Source: Curtobacterium sp. MCBA15_009 (GTDB lineage: Bacteria > Actinomycetota > Actinomycetes > Actinomycetales > Microbacteriaceae). Taken from it: DNA of 51,046 bases. Shown in pieces: positions 41,763 to 50,540 of this stretch; position 1 is the first letter of the stretch, and the number at the start of each line of letters is the position of its first letter. Under the pieces are notes generated by a model. That model made no database searches, was not told the DNA's origin, and worked only from the letters and a program-made list of their open reading frames with translations. Both the position numbers and the translations under genes were made by a program. The stretch lies in contig NZ_MJGO01000002.1 of assembly GCF_001864895.1 (NCBI RefSeq), positions 225,299 to 276,344 of the forward strand, written 5' to 3'.

Positions 41763-43214
41763 GTGACCCCCGTCCTGCTGAGCGCCCGCTCCGCCGCCCT
41801 CCTGCTCACCGACTGGCGGGTCGCCACCGACGCGCCGGCGTACGAGGCGCTGTCCGACGCGCTCCGCGTGCTCGTCATCGACGGTCGGGTCCCGCTCGGA
41901 GCGCGGCTGCCCGCCGAGCGCGGGCTCGCGGACGCCCTCGGGGTGTCCCGCACGACGGTCGCGAACGCCTACGCCCGGCTGCGGTCCGACGGGTTCCTCA
42001 CCTCGGTCCGGGGCTCCGGCAGCGTGGTCCGCCTGCCCCGGGAGCTCGCCGGGCGACCGGACCCCGAACGGCTCGGCGGCGTGGTCGACGGCGGACTCCT
42101 CGACCTGCGCAAGGCGGCCCTGCACGCGGCACCGGGGGTCGCCGAGGCGATCGACCGTGCGGTGCGCCACGTCCCCGCGGCGCTCGCCGGGATCGGCTAC
42201 GACACCGTCGGCGACCCGGGTCTCCGCGCCGCCGTCGCCGCGCGCTACACGGAACGGGGCCTGCCGACTGACCCGTCGCAGATCGTCGTCACCATCGGCG
42301 CGCAGCACGCGATCGCGCTGCTCGCCCGTGTGCTCGTCCGCCGCGGCGACGCCGTGCTCGTCGAGTCGCCGACCTACCCGCACGCGCACGAGGCCTTCCG
42401 CGAGGCCGGCGGACGTCTGGTCGGCGTCCCCGTGGACGCACGGACCGGGTGGGACGCGGCCGCGCTCGAGACGACGCTGCGTCGCGCCGCCCCGGCCGTC
42501 GCCTACGTCATGCCGGAGCTGCACAACCCGACCGGCGCGACGATGTCGGCGGAGACCCGCCGCCTGCTGCTGTCCGTCGCGGCGTCGGTCGGCACCGTCG
42601 TCGTCGCCGACGAGACCATGGGCGAGCTGCGGATCGACGGCGAGGCGTCCGCCCCGCTCGCCGCCGCGGACCCCGACGGCACGTCGGTCGTGATGATCGG
42701 CTCGGCGGCCAAGGTCTTCTGGGGCGGCCTGCGGATCGGCTGGGTCCGCGCGGCACCCGCACTGCTGCAGCGGCTGCTCCGCGCCCGCCCGACGGGCGAC
42801 CTCGGCACCCCCGTGCTCGACCAGCTGGTCGCGCGCGAGCTGGTGCCGCGGACGGCGGCCGTCCTGGAGGCGCGGCGTGCGACCCTGCGCGACGGTCGCG
42901 ACGAGGTCGTGGCCGCGCTCCGGACGCGGCTGCCGGAGTGGGACGTCCCGTCACCGGCGGGCGGGTTGACGACCTGGGTGGGGCTCGGCCGTCCGGTCTC
43001 CAGCGCGCTCGTGCTCGCCGCGCGGGCCGAGGGCGTCGTGCTCGCCTCGGGCGGGGTCTTCGGTCCGGACGGCGGGTTCGAACGCTTCCTGCGGGTGCCG
43101 TTCACGATGGGACCGTCGGACCGGGGGCGTCTCGTCGACGTCCTCGGACGGGCGTGGGCGCGCGTCGGCGGCGAGGCGACCGGCACGCGGGGATCGCTGG
43201 CCGCCGTGGTCTGA
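41763..43214 (+). CDS. MocR-type GntR/aminotransferase regulator (YczR-like)
   Basis: A 483-residue fusion. An N-terminal GntR winged helix (about 25-95: AYEALSDALRVLVIDGRVPLGARLPAERGLADALGVSRTTVANAYARL) joins an aminotransferase-fold domain by a short linker. The PLP Lys is in VMIGSAAKVFWGGLRIGWV, and the substrate-facing NPTG is present in PELHNPTGATM. Such proteins sense PLP or its adducts rather than catalyse. Divergence from the YczE-like gene makes it a likely YczR. Start GTG 41763 is leaderless in appearance. Confidence 0.88.
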   Translation: MTPVLLSARSAALLLTDWRVATDAPAYEALSDALRVLVIDGRVPLGARLPAERGLADALGVSRTTVANAYARLRSDGFLTSVRGSGSVVRLPRELAGRPDPERLGGVVDGGLLDLRKAALHAAPGVAEAIDRAVRHVPAALAGIGYDTVGDPGLRAAVAARYTERGLPTDPSQIVVTIGAQHAIALLARVLVRRGDAVLVESPTYPHAHEAFREAGGRLVGVPVDARTGWDAAALETTLRRAAPAVAYVMPELHNPTGATMSAETRRLLLSVAASVGTVVVADETMGELRIDGEASAPLAAADPDGTSVVMIGSAAKVFWGGLRIGWVRAAPALLQRLLRARPTGDLGTPVLDQLVARELVPRTAAVLEARRATLRDGRDEVVAALRTRLPEWDVPSPAGGLTTWVGLGRPVSSALVLAARAEGVVLASGGVFGPDGGFERFLRVPFTMGPSDRGRLVDVLGRAWARVGGEATGTRGSLAAVV

Positions 43215-43236
43215 GCGTCTCATCCGGACGGTTGAC

Positions 43237-43263
43237 CCGCGGGGGACGGACTCGACCCCGCGG
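43237..43263. promoter_or_regulatory. Inverted repeat after the MocR gene, terminator or operator
   Basis: CCGCGGGG (43237-43244) and CCCCGCGG (43256-43263), perfect 8-bp arms with an 11-nt centre. TTGACC lies just upstream. It is 23 nt after the regulator stop, so a terminator is simplest; an operator for the next gene is possible. Confidence 0.5.
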
Positions 43264-43301
43264 ATGATGTGCGGCGGGTGCCGGGCGGCGATCCTGGAGC
43301 C

Positions 43302-43979
43302 GTGGACGCGACCCTGACCTCCGGCACCCGACCGACGACCTCCGGGGACCCCGTGCCGTCCGGGTGCCCGGCGGTCCCGGCCGCCGCCCGGGTCACGATG
43401 GCGCTGAGCGGCGCGCTGTTGGCCGGGGTGGGCACGTCGTTCGGGCAGGCCGTGCCGGCGTTGTCGTCGGCGTCGAACTCGGCCGGCCCGTGGTTCGTCG
43501 TCGCCGCGGCGCTCTGCCTGGCCGCCGGTGTCCGGGCCGGTCGGTCCGCACTGCCCCTCGCCATGGTGCTCGGTGTGGTGCTGCTCGAGCTCATGCACGT
43601 CGGCTACTGGGCCACCTCGAACCTGCGCGGGTACCCGGACTCCCTGTCGATCACGAACCCGTGGGTCCTGCTCGGGGTGCCGGCCGGCCTGCTCGCGGGG
43701 GCCGTCGCCGTGTCCGTCCGGTCCCGCGACGAGCGCTGGCGGGCGGGGGCGCTCGGCGTCAGCGCCGCCGTGCTCGTCGGCGAGGGCATCCGGGCACTGC
43801 TCCAGCTCGCCGCCACGACCGGCCACGCCACGTGGGTCGTCGAGGTCGTCGTCGGGGTCGCGCTGCTCCTGCTCGGGGTGGGCACCGCCCGCACGCCGCT
43901 CGGCCGGGTCGTCGCACTCGGCACCGGGGTGCTCGGGACGCTCGGGGTCCTCGGTGCGTACCTGCTGATCAGCGGCTGA
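43302..43979 (+). CDS. Hypothetical membrane protein, DUF6518-like
   Basis: A 225-residue protein with about seven helices. Segments NSAGPWFVVAAALCLAAG, LLELMHVGYWATSNLRGYPDSL and VGEGIRALLQLAA resemble a small family of actinobacterial integral membrane proteins of unknown role. I chose GTG 43302, which has GATCCT 6 nt upstream, the leaderless geometry seen elsewhere. An in-frame start at 43269 would add 11 residues. The RND gene starts 38 nt downstream. Confidence 0.7.
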   Translation: MDATLTSGTRPTTSGDPVPSGCPAVPAAARVTMALSGALLAGVGTSFGQAVPALSSASNSAGPWFVVAAALCLAAGVRAGRSALPLAMVLGVVLLELMHVGYWATSNLRGYPDSLSITNPWVLLGVPAGLLAGAVAVSVRSRDERWRAGALGVSAAVLVGEGIRALLQLAATTGHATWVVEVVVGVALLLLGVGTARTPLGRVVALGTGVLGTLGVLGAYLLISG

Positions 43980-44017
43980 AGCGCGCGGCTGTCGGCTGCG
44001 CCTGCGAGGATCGGACC

Positions 44018-47000
44018 GTGCACCTCCTCTCGGTCTTCAGCCTCCGCAACCGTGCCCTCATCGCGCTCGTCACCATCGTCGTCGCTGTGTTCGGTGGGAT
44101 CTCGCTGACGAGCCTCAAGCAGGAGCTCATCCCGAGCGTCGAGTTCCCCCAGGTGGCGATCGTCAGCGCCTACCCCGGGGCGACGCCGGAGGTCGTCTCG
44201 AACGACGTCGCGACGAAGATCGAGCAGGCGATCCAGGTCGTCCCGGACCTCGAGTCGACGACCGCGACCTCGTCGACCGGGCAGAGCGTCGTGTCGGCCT
44301 CGTTCGACTACGGGTCGAACCTGGCCAGCGCCGAGGACAAGATCCAGACCGCGGTGAACGCGCTGTCGCTGCCCGACTCGGTGCAGACGCAGATCGTCAC
44401 GGGCTCGTTCGACGACCTGCCCGTGCTCCAGCTCGCCGTCACCGGCGAGGGCGACCAGGAGCAGCTCGTCGACCGCCTCAACGCGACCGCCGTCCCCGAC
44501 CTCGAGAAGCTCGACGGGGTGCGTCAGGCCGACGTCTTCGGCAACCCGGGCCGTCGCGTCGTCATCACCCCGGACGAGGACGAGCTCGCCGCACGCGGGC
44601 TCACCACGCAGTCGATCTCCGACGCGCTCGACGACAACGGCACGCTCATCCCCGGCGGCACCATCACGCAGGACGGCTCGACCCTGTCCGTGCAGACGGG
44701 CGAGCGGATCGCCTCGGTCGCCGACATCGAGGCACTGCCCCTGACGTCGTCGTCCTCGTCGTCGTCCTCCGACTCCACCGGGGCCGGGAGCGGCTCGACC
44801 GACGCGACGGGCACGTCGGGCGCGACCGGCGCCCCGGGCGCGACCGGCACGGCGGACGGCAGCGGCGTGACGGGCGCGGGCAGTGCCTCCAGTCCGGCCA
44901 CCGGCACCGGGACCACCGCGAGCGGCACGTCGGACGCGACGACCACGACCACGACGCCGACGTCGCTCGGCGATGTCGCGAAGGTCGCGATCGAGGAGTC
45001 GCCGCGCACCTCGATCAGCCGCGTCGACGGCGAGACCGCCCTGACCATCGCCATCACGAAGACGCAGGACGCGAACACCGTCGACGTCTCCGAGACCGTG
45101 AAGCAGGCACTGCCCGGCATCACCGCCAAGGTCGCGGGCGACCCGCGCTTCACCGTCGTCTTCGACCAGGCGCCCTACATCCAGCAGTCCATCGACTCGC
45201 TCGCCGAAGAAGGCCTGCTCGGCCTCGGCTTCGCCGTCCTCGTGATCCTGGTGTTCCTGTTGTCGGTCCGGTCGACCCTGGTCACGGCCATCTCGATCCC
45301 GACGTCGGTGCTGCTCGCGGCCATCGGCATGCGCGCCGCCGGCTACACCCTCAACATCATCACGCTCGCGGCCCTCACCATCGCGATCGGCCGCGTCGTC
45401 GACGACTCGATCGTCGTCATCGAGAACATCAAGCGACACCTGCAACCCGGGGTCGACCGGGCGCAGGCCGTCCGCGAGGCCGTCCGCGAGGTCGCCGGTG
45501 CGGTCACCGCGTCGACCCTGACCACGGTCGCCGTGTTCCTGCCGGTGGCGTTCGTCGCCGAGCTCGTCGGCGAGCTGTTCCGTCCGTTCGCGCTCACCGT
45601 CACGATGGCGCTCGTGGCGTCGCTCCTCGTTTCGCTCACCATCGTCCCGGTGCTCGCGTACTGGTTCCTCCGCGCGCCGAAGGCGCACCGGCACGCGGTG
45701 GCGGAGGGCGACGGCGACGACGCCGCGACTGCGGCTGCGTCCGCCACCGGGTCCGCGTCGACCGGCGAGCTCAGGTCCGCCGCGGACCTGCACGACGCCG
45801 GACGGCCCGACCGGCTCCAGCGCGGCTACCAGCCCGTGCTCCGCTGGGTGATGCGGCGGCCGGCGGTCGTCCTCGTCCTGGCCGTCCTCGTGCTCGGCGG
45901 CACGGCCGCCGCGGTGCCGTTCGTGAAGACGAACTACCTCGGCGACTCCGGCCAGAACACGTTCACGGTCACGCAGGACCTCACGCCGGGCACCAGCCTG
46001 GCCGTGCAGTCCGACGCCGCGCGGAAGGTCGAGCGGGTGCTGCAGGACGTCTCCGGCGTCGAGACCGTGCAGACCACCATCGGGTCGAGCGGCCAGTCGA
46101 TCCAGGCGGCCTTCGGCGGGGGAGCGTCGGCGTCCGTGCAGTACAACGTCACCACCGACGCGGGTGCCGACCAGACCACCGTGCAGTCCACGGCACGTGA
46201 CCGCATCGAGGCCATCGACGACGTCGGCGAGGTCTCGCTGTCGTCGGCGGGCGGCGGCTTCGGCGGCTCGAGCGACATCGAGGTCGACGTCACCGCGCCG
46301 ACCCAGTCCGAGCTCCGCACCGCGGCGCAGCAGGTCCTGCGCGAGATGCGCGGCGTCGACGGCACCACCGGCGCGACGAGCAACCTGTCCGCCGCCGAGC
46401 CGTTCCTGGCCGTCAAGGTGGACCGCGAGAAGGCCGCCGCGAAGGGGCTGACCGAGACCCAGGTCGGCGGGATCGTCGCCGCGGCGATCTCCCCGCGCGA
46501 CACCGGCAGCGTCGAGATCGAGGACGCCACCCTCGACGTCTACATCGCCGCCCCCGAGCCGCCCACCACGGCGAAGGCGCTCCGGGCGCTGTCGATCCCG
46601 ACGGCCTCGGGCGACGTGCCGCTGTCCGACCTGGCGACCGTCGAACGGTCCGAGGGGCCGACCACGATCACGACGTCGAACGCGGCCCGCACCGCCACGA
46701 TCACGGTCACGCCGGACTCGACGAACCTCGGTGCGGCCGTGCAGAACGTCACCGCAGCGGTCGACCGCCTCGACCTGCCGCGGGGCGCGTCGGCGTCGAT
46801 CGGCGGCGTCGCGTCCAGCCAGTCGTCCGCGTTCAGCCAGCTGCTGCTCGCCGCGCTCGTCGCGATCCTCATCGTCTACGTGATCATGGTGGCGACCTTC
46901 CGGAGCCTGCTCCAGCCGCTGCTGCTGCTCGTGTCGGTGCCGTTCGCGGCGACCGGTGCGCTGCTGCTGCAGATCATCACGGGCATCCCGCTCGGGGTGG

Positions 47001-47440
47001 CCTCGCTCATCGGCCTGCTCATGCTCGTCGGCATCGTCGTGACGAACGCCATCGTGCTCATCGACCTCGTGAACCAGTACCGCCGCAGGGGCCTGCGCGT
47101 CGCCGAGGCCCTGGTCGAGGGCGCCACCCGGCGTCTCCGCCCCATCCTCATGACGGCGCTCGCGACGATCTTCGCGCTCGTGCCGATGGCGATCGGGCTG
47201 ACCGGCAAGTCCGGCTTCATCTCGCAGCCGCTCGCCCTCGTGGTGATCGGCGGCCTGGTCTCGTCGACGCTGCTCACCCTCGTGGTGCTGCCGGCGCTGT
47301 ACTTCGTCGTCGAGCGGCGCGCGGAACGCCGGGCTGACCGCATCGCTGCCGGTCGCACCCGCAAGGAGGACCGCGCGCTGCGCAAGCAGGAGCGCGCCGA
47401 GCGCCGGCAGGAGCGCGCCCGGGCGAAGGCGGCGGCGTAG
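44018..47440 (+). CDS. RND family efflux transporter (AcrB/HAE1-like)
   Basis: A 1140-residue RND pump with two homologous halves and about twelve helices. Markers: FSLRNRALIALVTIVVAVFGG, LKQELIPSVEFPQVAIVSAYPGATPEVV, the transmembrane pair in AIGRVVDDSIVVIENIKRH, and the second-half LLMLVGIVVTNAIVLIDLVNQYRRRG. The paired Asp in VVDDS are the usual proton-relay residues. An insertion of about 75 residues (near 245-320) made of Ser, Gly, Thr and Ala interrupts the first porter domain. The C-terminus is a basic coiled tail (ERRAERRADRIA). GTG 44018. No adaptor or TolC-like gene adjacent; typical for actinobacteria. Confidence 0.93.
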   Translation: MHLLSVFSLRNRALIALVTIVVAVFGGISLTSLKQELIPSVEFPQVAIVSAYPGATPEVVSNDVATKIEQAIQVVPDLESTTATSSTGQSVVSASFDYGSNLASAEDKIQTAVNALSLPDSVQTQIVTGSFDDLPVLQLAVTGEGDQEQLVDRLNATAVPDLEKLDGVRQADVFGNPGRRVVITPDEDELAARGLTTQSISDALDDNGTLIPGGTITQDGSTLSVQTGERIASVADIEALPLTSSSSSSSSDSTGAGSGSTDATGTSGATGAPGATGTADGSGVTGAGSASSPATGTGTTASGTSDATTTTTTPTSLGDVAKVAIEESPRTSISRVDGETALTIAITKTQDANTVDVSETVKQALPGITAKVAGDPRFTVVFDQAPYIQQSIDSLAEEGLLGLGFAVLVILVFLLSVRSTLVTAISIPTSVLLAAIGMRAAGYTLNIITLAALTIAIGRVVDDSIVVIENIKRHLQPGVDRAQAVREAVREVAGAVTASTLTTVAVFLPVAFVAELVGELFRPFALTVTMALVASLLVSLTIVPVLAYWFLRAPKAHRHAVAEGDGDDAATAAASATGSASTGELRSAADLHDAGRPDRLQRGYQPVLRWVMRRPAVVLVLAVLVLGGTAAAVPFVKTNYLGDSGQNTFTVTQDLTPGTSLAVQSDAARKVERVLQDVSGVETVQTTIGSSGQSIQAAFGGGASASVQYNVTTDAGADQTTVQSTARDRIEAIDDVGEVSLSSAGGGFGGSSDIEVDVTAPTQSELRTAAQQVLREMRGVDGTTGATSNLSAAEPFLAVKVDREKAAAKGLTETQVGGIVAAAISPRDTGSVEIEDATLDVYIAAPEPPTTAKALRALSIPTASGDVPLSDLATVERSEGPTTITTSNAARTATITVTPDSTNLGAAVQNVTAAVDRLDLPRGASASIGGVASSQSSAFSQLLLAALVAILIVYVIMVATFRSLLQPLLLLVSVPFAATGALLLQIITGIPLGVASLIGLLMLVGIVVTNAIVLIDLVNQYRRRGLRVAEALVEGATRRLRPILMTALATIFALVPMAIGLTGKSGFISQPLALVVIGGLVSSTLLTLVVLPALYFVVERRAERRADRIAAGRTRKEDRALRKQERAERRQERARAKAAA

Positions 47441-47507
47441 CCACGGCCCGGGTGTCCGTCGTCGGCGGACTCGCCGTCGAGGTCGCACGAAGTCGGCGGA
47501 CTCGCCG
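47441..47507. repeat. 31-bp perfect tandem repeat after the RND gene
   Basis: GTCGGCGGACTCGCCGTCGA plus GGTCGCACGAA occurs at 47461-47491 and again, identical, at 47492-47522, running into the next element. The gene-free stretch is 47441-47791. Confidence 0.85.
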
Positions 47508-47598
47508 TCGAGGTCGCACGAACTGCCGTTCGGCGGGGCCGCGGGCGAACGGTCGTGCGACCTCGCCGGCCGTCGTGCGGCGGGTCGTGCGACCTCGG
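47508..47598. repeat. REP-like element, copy 1
   Basis: GAGGTCGCACGA (47510-47521) pairs with TCGTGCGACCTC (47553-47564), and CCGTTCG with CGAACGG inside it across an ACTG bulge. A further TCGTGCGACCTC copy ends at 47596. It is the terminator-strength structure after the RND gene as well as a repeat. Confidence 0.72.
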
Positions 47599-47668
47599 AG
47601 CGGGCCGGCTGGCGCGAGCCCGTCCGGTGCCCGGTCAGTGGGCGCCGGGGCGGCCGAGGTGTCCGCCG

Positions 47669-47759
47669 TCGAGGTCGCAGGAACTGCCGTTCGGCGGGGC
47701 CGCAGGCGACAGAACGTGCGACGTCGGCGGCGGTCGTGCGGCGGGTCGTGCGACCTCGG
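47669..47759. repeat. REP-like element, copy 2
   Basis: A second 91-bp copy, about 85-90% like 47508-47598, differing mostly in the central 47700-47725 part (GACAGAACGTGCGACGTC in place of GAACGGTCGTGCGACCTC). The last 35 bases are nearly identical. Confidence 0.72.
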
Positions 47760-47791
47760 TGCCGCGCCGGTCGGAGCTCGAGCCGGGTCGG

Positions 47792-48121
47792 CTAGCGCCG
47801 GTACTCGGCGTCGACGAGCGCGATGACGTCGGTCGGGACCGCGGGAACGCCGGCAGGCGTCCTACGCGTGCGCTCGGTTCGTTCGTCCTGCTCGACCGCG
47901 CGGAACCAGGAGACCAGCACGCAGGTCAGCGCGACCAGGAACAGCACGCCGGCGACCTGCGACACCACACGGAGCTGCCCGCCGGACGCAGCCGCGTAGC
48001 CGCCGAACGCCACCGCGGCGGTGAAGGTCAGTCCGAGGGACAGCTCGACGACCGTCCGCAGCGCGGAGTGCTCCCAGCGGGCGGCATCGGCGCGGGTAGG
48101 GCTCGTCGAGGTGTCGGTCAC
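47792..48121 (-). CDS. Small two-helix membrane protein, function unknown
   Basis: A 109-residue protein. Two helices (LRTVVELSLGLTFTAAVAFGGYAAA and VSQVAGVLFLVALTCVLVSWF) follow a hydrophilic N-terminus, and the C-terminal part is basic then ends in PTDVIALVDAEYRR. No known family recognised. GTG 48121. It converges on the RND gene across the REP-like DNA. Confidence 0.7.
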   Translation of the reverse strand: MTDTSTSPTRADAARWEHSALRTVVELSLGLTFTAAVAFGGYAAASGGQLRVVSQVAGVLFLVALTCVLVSWFRAVEQDERTERTRRTPAGVPAVPTDVIALVDAEYRR

Positions 48122-48232
48122 CCCCGGAGTCTGACCCCGCCCGCGCCCGGAGGGCAGTCCCGAGTCCGGGTGCCACCCAGACGGGGCGACCGTGCGGGGG
48201 CGGTCGAGCGGGGCCGTCCGGCGCCCGCGCGG

Positions 48233-49261
48233 TCAGCCCAGCTCGGCGCGCAGGAAGGTCACCACGCGGCGGCTCATGGCCTCGTCCAGCTGCGCGATCG
48301 AGTGCGCCGAGCCCTCCACCGCGATGAAGGTCACCGGCACGTCGTGCTCGCGGAGCGTCGCTGCGAACTCCTGCGACTCCCACAGCGGGATGAACTCGTC
48401 GGTCGAGTGCCCGATGAAGAACGGCGCCGTGTCCGACGTCACGTGGTACTCGGGCGACGCCCGCACCGCCGCCGGGCACGCCGTGTAGTTCCGGCAGCCC
48501 AGGTACAGCAGCTGCTTCCGCTGGAACGAGGCGGAGACCCCGTCCGGCTCCGTGGAACGGCGCGTCAGGTTGGTCGGCCCGCTCAGGTCGACCACGGCGC
48601 GGATCCGGTCGCCCTCGGCGAAGGCGCTCGACTCGTGGTCGGTGACGGCGAGCATCGCGGCGAGGTTCCCGCCGGCGCTGCCGCCGAACAGGCCGACGCG
48701 TTGCGGGTCGACGTCGTAGGTCTCGAGCGTCGCTGGTCGGAAGACGTAGTCGAGCGCGCGACGGACGTCGTCGAGGCCGGCCGGGAACGGGTCGGTCGGC
48801 GCGAGCCGGTAGTCCACGTTGAAGGTGACGAAGCCCTCGGAGGCGAGGTACTGGCAGACGGACCGGTACGCCGCGGTCGCCTTGTCGCCGTGCGACCAGC
48901 TGCCGCCGTGGATCATCATCACGGCCGGACGCCCGGTGCCCGGACCGGCGGCGGCCGCTGCTGCGGCGTCGTCCGGTGCTGCGGAGGCACCGGCCGTGGG
49001 GGTCGCGGTCGGGGTCGCCGACGTCTCCGGCTCGCTGTCCGCGGGCAGGCACACGTCCATGCGCTGGAGCGGGTCGGCTCCGTAGGGGACGTCGGCGACC
49101 ACGTCGATGCCGTGGTACTGCAACGACAGCGGGTAGATGACGCTGTCCGCGGTGACCGTCGTGTTCCCGTCGCCGAGCGGGTCCGTGCTGCACCCGGTCG
49201 CCACCCCGAGCGCCACGACCGCTGCGACGAGTGCGAGCACTGTGCGGCGGCCGGGGTTCAC
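48233..49261 (-). CDS. Alpha/beta-hydrolase, predicted lipoprotein esterase (BD-FAE/HSL-like)
   Basis: A 342-residue secreted hydrolase. It starts with a signal whose lipobox region reads GVATGC. After about 75 residues with an Ala/Thr/Pro-rich linker comes the hydrolase core: oxyanion HGG in MMIHGGSWSHGDK, catalytic Ser in LFGGSAGGNLAAM, Asp in GHSTDEFIPLW and His in EGSAHSIAQ. The HGG and GxSAGG pair is that of HSL/carboxylesterase-type enzymes. Start GTG 49261; TACCGT lies 7 nt upstream, so leaderless. Substrate unknown, perhaps plant or cell-wall esters. Confidence 0.85.
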   Translation of the reverse strand: MNPGRRTVLALVAAVVALGVATGCSTDPLGDGNTTVTADSVIYPLSLQYHGIDVVADVPYGADPLQRMDVCLPADSEPETSATPTATPTAGASAAPDDAAAAAAAGPGTGRPAVMMIHGGSWSHGDKATAAYRSVCQYLASEGFVTFNVDYRLAPTDPFPAGLDDVRRALDYVFRPATLETYDVDPQRVGLFGGSAGGNLAAMLAVTDHESSAFAEGDRIRAVVDLSGPTNLTRRSTEPDGVSASFQRKQLLYLGCRNYTACPAAVRASPEYHVTSDTAPFFIGHSTDEFIPLWESQEFAATLREHDVPVTFIAVEGSAHSIAQLDEAMSRRVVTFLRAELG

Positions 49262-49403
49262 CGGATCAACGGTAGCCGCAGGCAGCGCGCCGGACGTCAC
49301 CCGAGCGGAGGAGGGACGGTTGTCCACAGGCGGACGAGCGGGGCCACTGCTCGTCATCACGGTGGTGCAGGATGAGGGGCGACGCCGGACCGCAGGAGGA
49401 CCC

Positions 49404-50258
49404 ATGAGCAGTCGCAAGTCGTGGAACGCCGACCCCGAGCCGCTGTTGCGGGTCGAGCCCGGGTTCCGCCTCGACCAGGTCGACCCCGACGCGACGCCGG
49501 GCTTCCCCGGCCGCAAGATCGACGGCCTCGAGGCGCTCGCCGCCGGCTCATCGCGGCTCGCCGCCCTGCAGGAGCGCCTGTACGCGGCTTCCACCGGTGG
49601 GGACGAGCGACGCGTCCTGCTCGTCCTGCAGGCGATGGACACCGCGGGCAAGGGCGGCATCGTCTCGCACGTCGTCGGTGCGGTCGACCCGAACGGAGTG
49701 CACTACGCCGGCTTCAAGGCCCCGACCGCCGAGGAACGCGAGCACGACTTCCTGTGGCGCATCGAGCGGCAGCTACCGCAGGCAGGGCAGCTCGGCGTGT
49801 TCGACCGGTCCCACTACGAGGACGTCCTCATCCAGCGCGTTCGGTCGTTCGCCGAGCCGGACGAGATCGAACGTCGCTACGGTGCGATCGTCGACTTCGA
49901 GCAGCGCCTCGTCGAGCAGGGCACGACGGTCGTCAAGGTCATGCTGCACATCTCGAAGGACGAACAGCGCGAACGGCTCGGCGATCGGCTCGACCGCCCG
50001 GACAAGCACTGGAAGTTCAACCCCGCCGACATCGACGAGCGGCTGCTCTGGGACGAGTACCAGGAGGCCTACCAGATCGTGTTCGACCGGACCTCGACGC
50101 CGCAGGCGCCCTGGTACGTCGTGCCGGCGAACCGCAAGTGGTACGCCCGGCTCGCCGTGCAGCAGCTGCTGCTCCGCGCGCTCGAGGACATGCACCTGTC
50201 GTGGCCCGCGGCCGACTTCGACGTCGCCGAGCAGCGGCAGCGGCTCGCCGAGTCCTGA
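49404..50258 (+). CDS. ppk2: Polyphosphate kinase 2 (PPK2 family)
   Basis: A 284-residue PPK2-family phosphotransferase. Walker A reads VLQAMDTAGKGGIVSHV; the Asp-rich lid and Walker B region has GVFDRSHYEDVLIQRV; and later DRLDRPDKHWKFNPADIDERLLWDEYQEAY is typical. These enzymes move phosphate between polyphosphate and nucleoside mono- or diphosphates. Class (I, II or III) is not certain from sequence alone. ATG 49404 follows AGGAGG at 49394-49399. No ppx or ppk1 nearby. Confidence 0.92.
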   Translation: MSSRKSWNADPEPLLRVEPGFRLDQVDPDATPGFPGRKIDGLEALAAGSSRLAALQERLYAASTGGDERRVLLVLQAMDTAGKGGIVSHVVGAVDPNGVHYAGFKAPTAEEREHDFLWRIERQLPQAGQLGVFDRSHYEDVLIQRVRSFAEPDEIERRYGAIVDFEQRLVEQGTTVVKVMLHISKDEQRERLGDRLDRPDKHWKFNPADIDERLLWDEYQEAYQIVFDRTSTPQAPWYVVPANRKWYARLAVQQLLLRALEDMHLSWPAADFDVAEQRQRLAES

Positions 50259-50540
50259 GGGGCGCGAGCGCGTCGTCGAAGGCCGGTCAGGAGGCCCGGA
50301 TCACCCCGCGCGGACGGCCGCCGGTCCCGGCGGGGCTGGTACCGGGGCGTCCGGTCGCGTAGGATCGTCCGGTCGGCCTTCGACACCGTGACATCGTGAT
50401 CACGGACTTCTGCTGGGTGTGTGTTGCTCGAGGGCTGGAATCACGTCGAATCGCGACGGGATGAACCCCCTCTCCGCAAGCAGCCCCCGCCGATGTCGCT
50501 GTCGGGCGCTGCGGTACGTTGCGCACCCGAGAAAGCAGTC
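50259..50540. other. Leader region of the repeat protein with inverted repeats
   Basis: A 282-bp gap with no supported gene. GTCGAAGGCCG (50275-50285) is complementary to CGGCCTTCGAC (50374-50384), a long-range 11-bp pair enclosing 88 nt. CCGTGA-(8 nt)-TCACGG lies at 50387-50406. TAGGAT at 50360-50365 could be a -10. The remaining 130 nt would be a long 5' leader for the next gene, whose ATG has AGAAAG upstream. Confidence 0.4.

Noticed and set aside
47461..47759. CRISPR array
   Set aside because: Repeats are adjacent or imperfect with palindromic arms, no regular unique spacers, and no cas gene in the window.
50285..50299. 15-mer GGTCAGGAGGCCCGG also present at 6645-6659
   Set aside because: Composed of a Shine-Dalgarno-like core and common GC strings; flanks do not match, so probably chance.
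50287..50526. Small minus-strand frame in the leader of the repeat protein
   Set aside because: No ribosome site, no protein-like hydrophobic pattern, and it overlaps inverted repeats.
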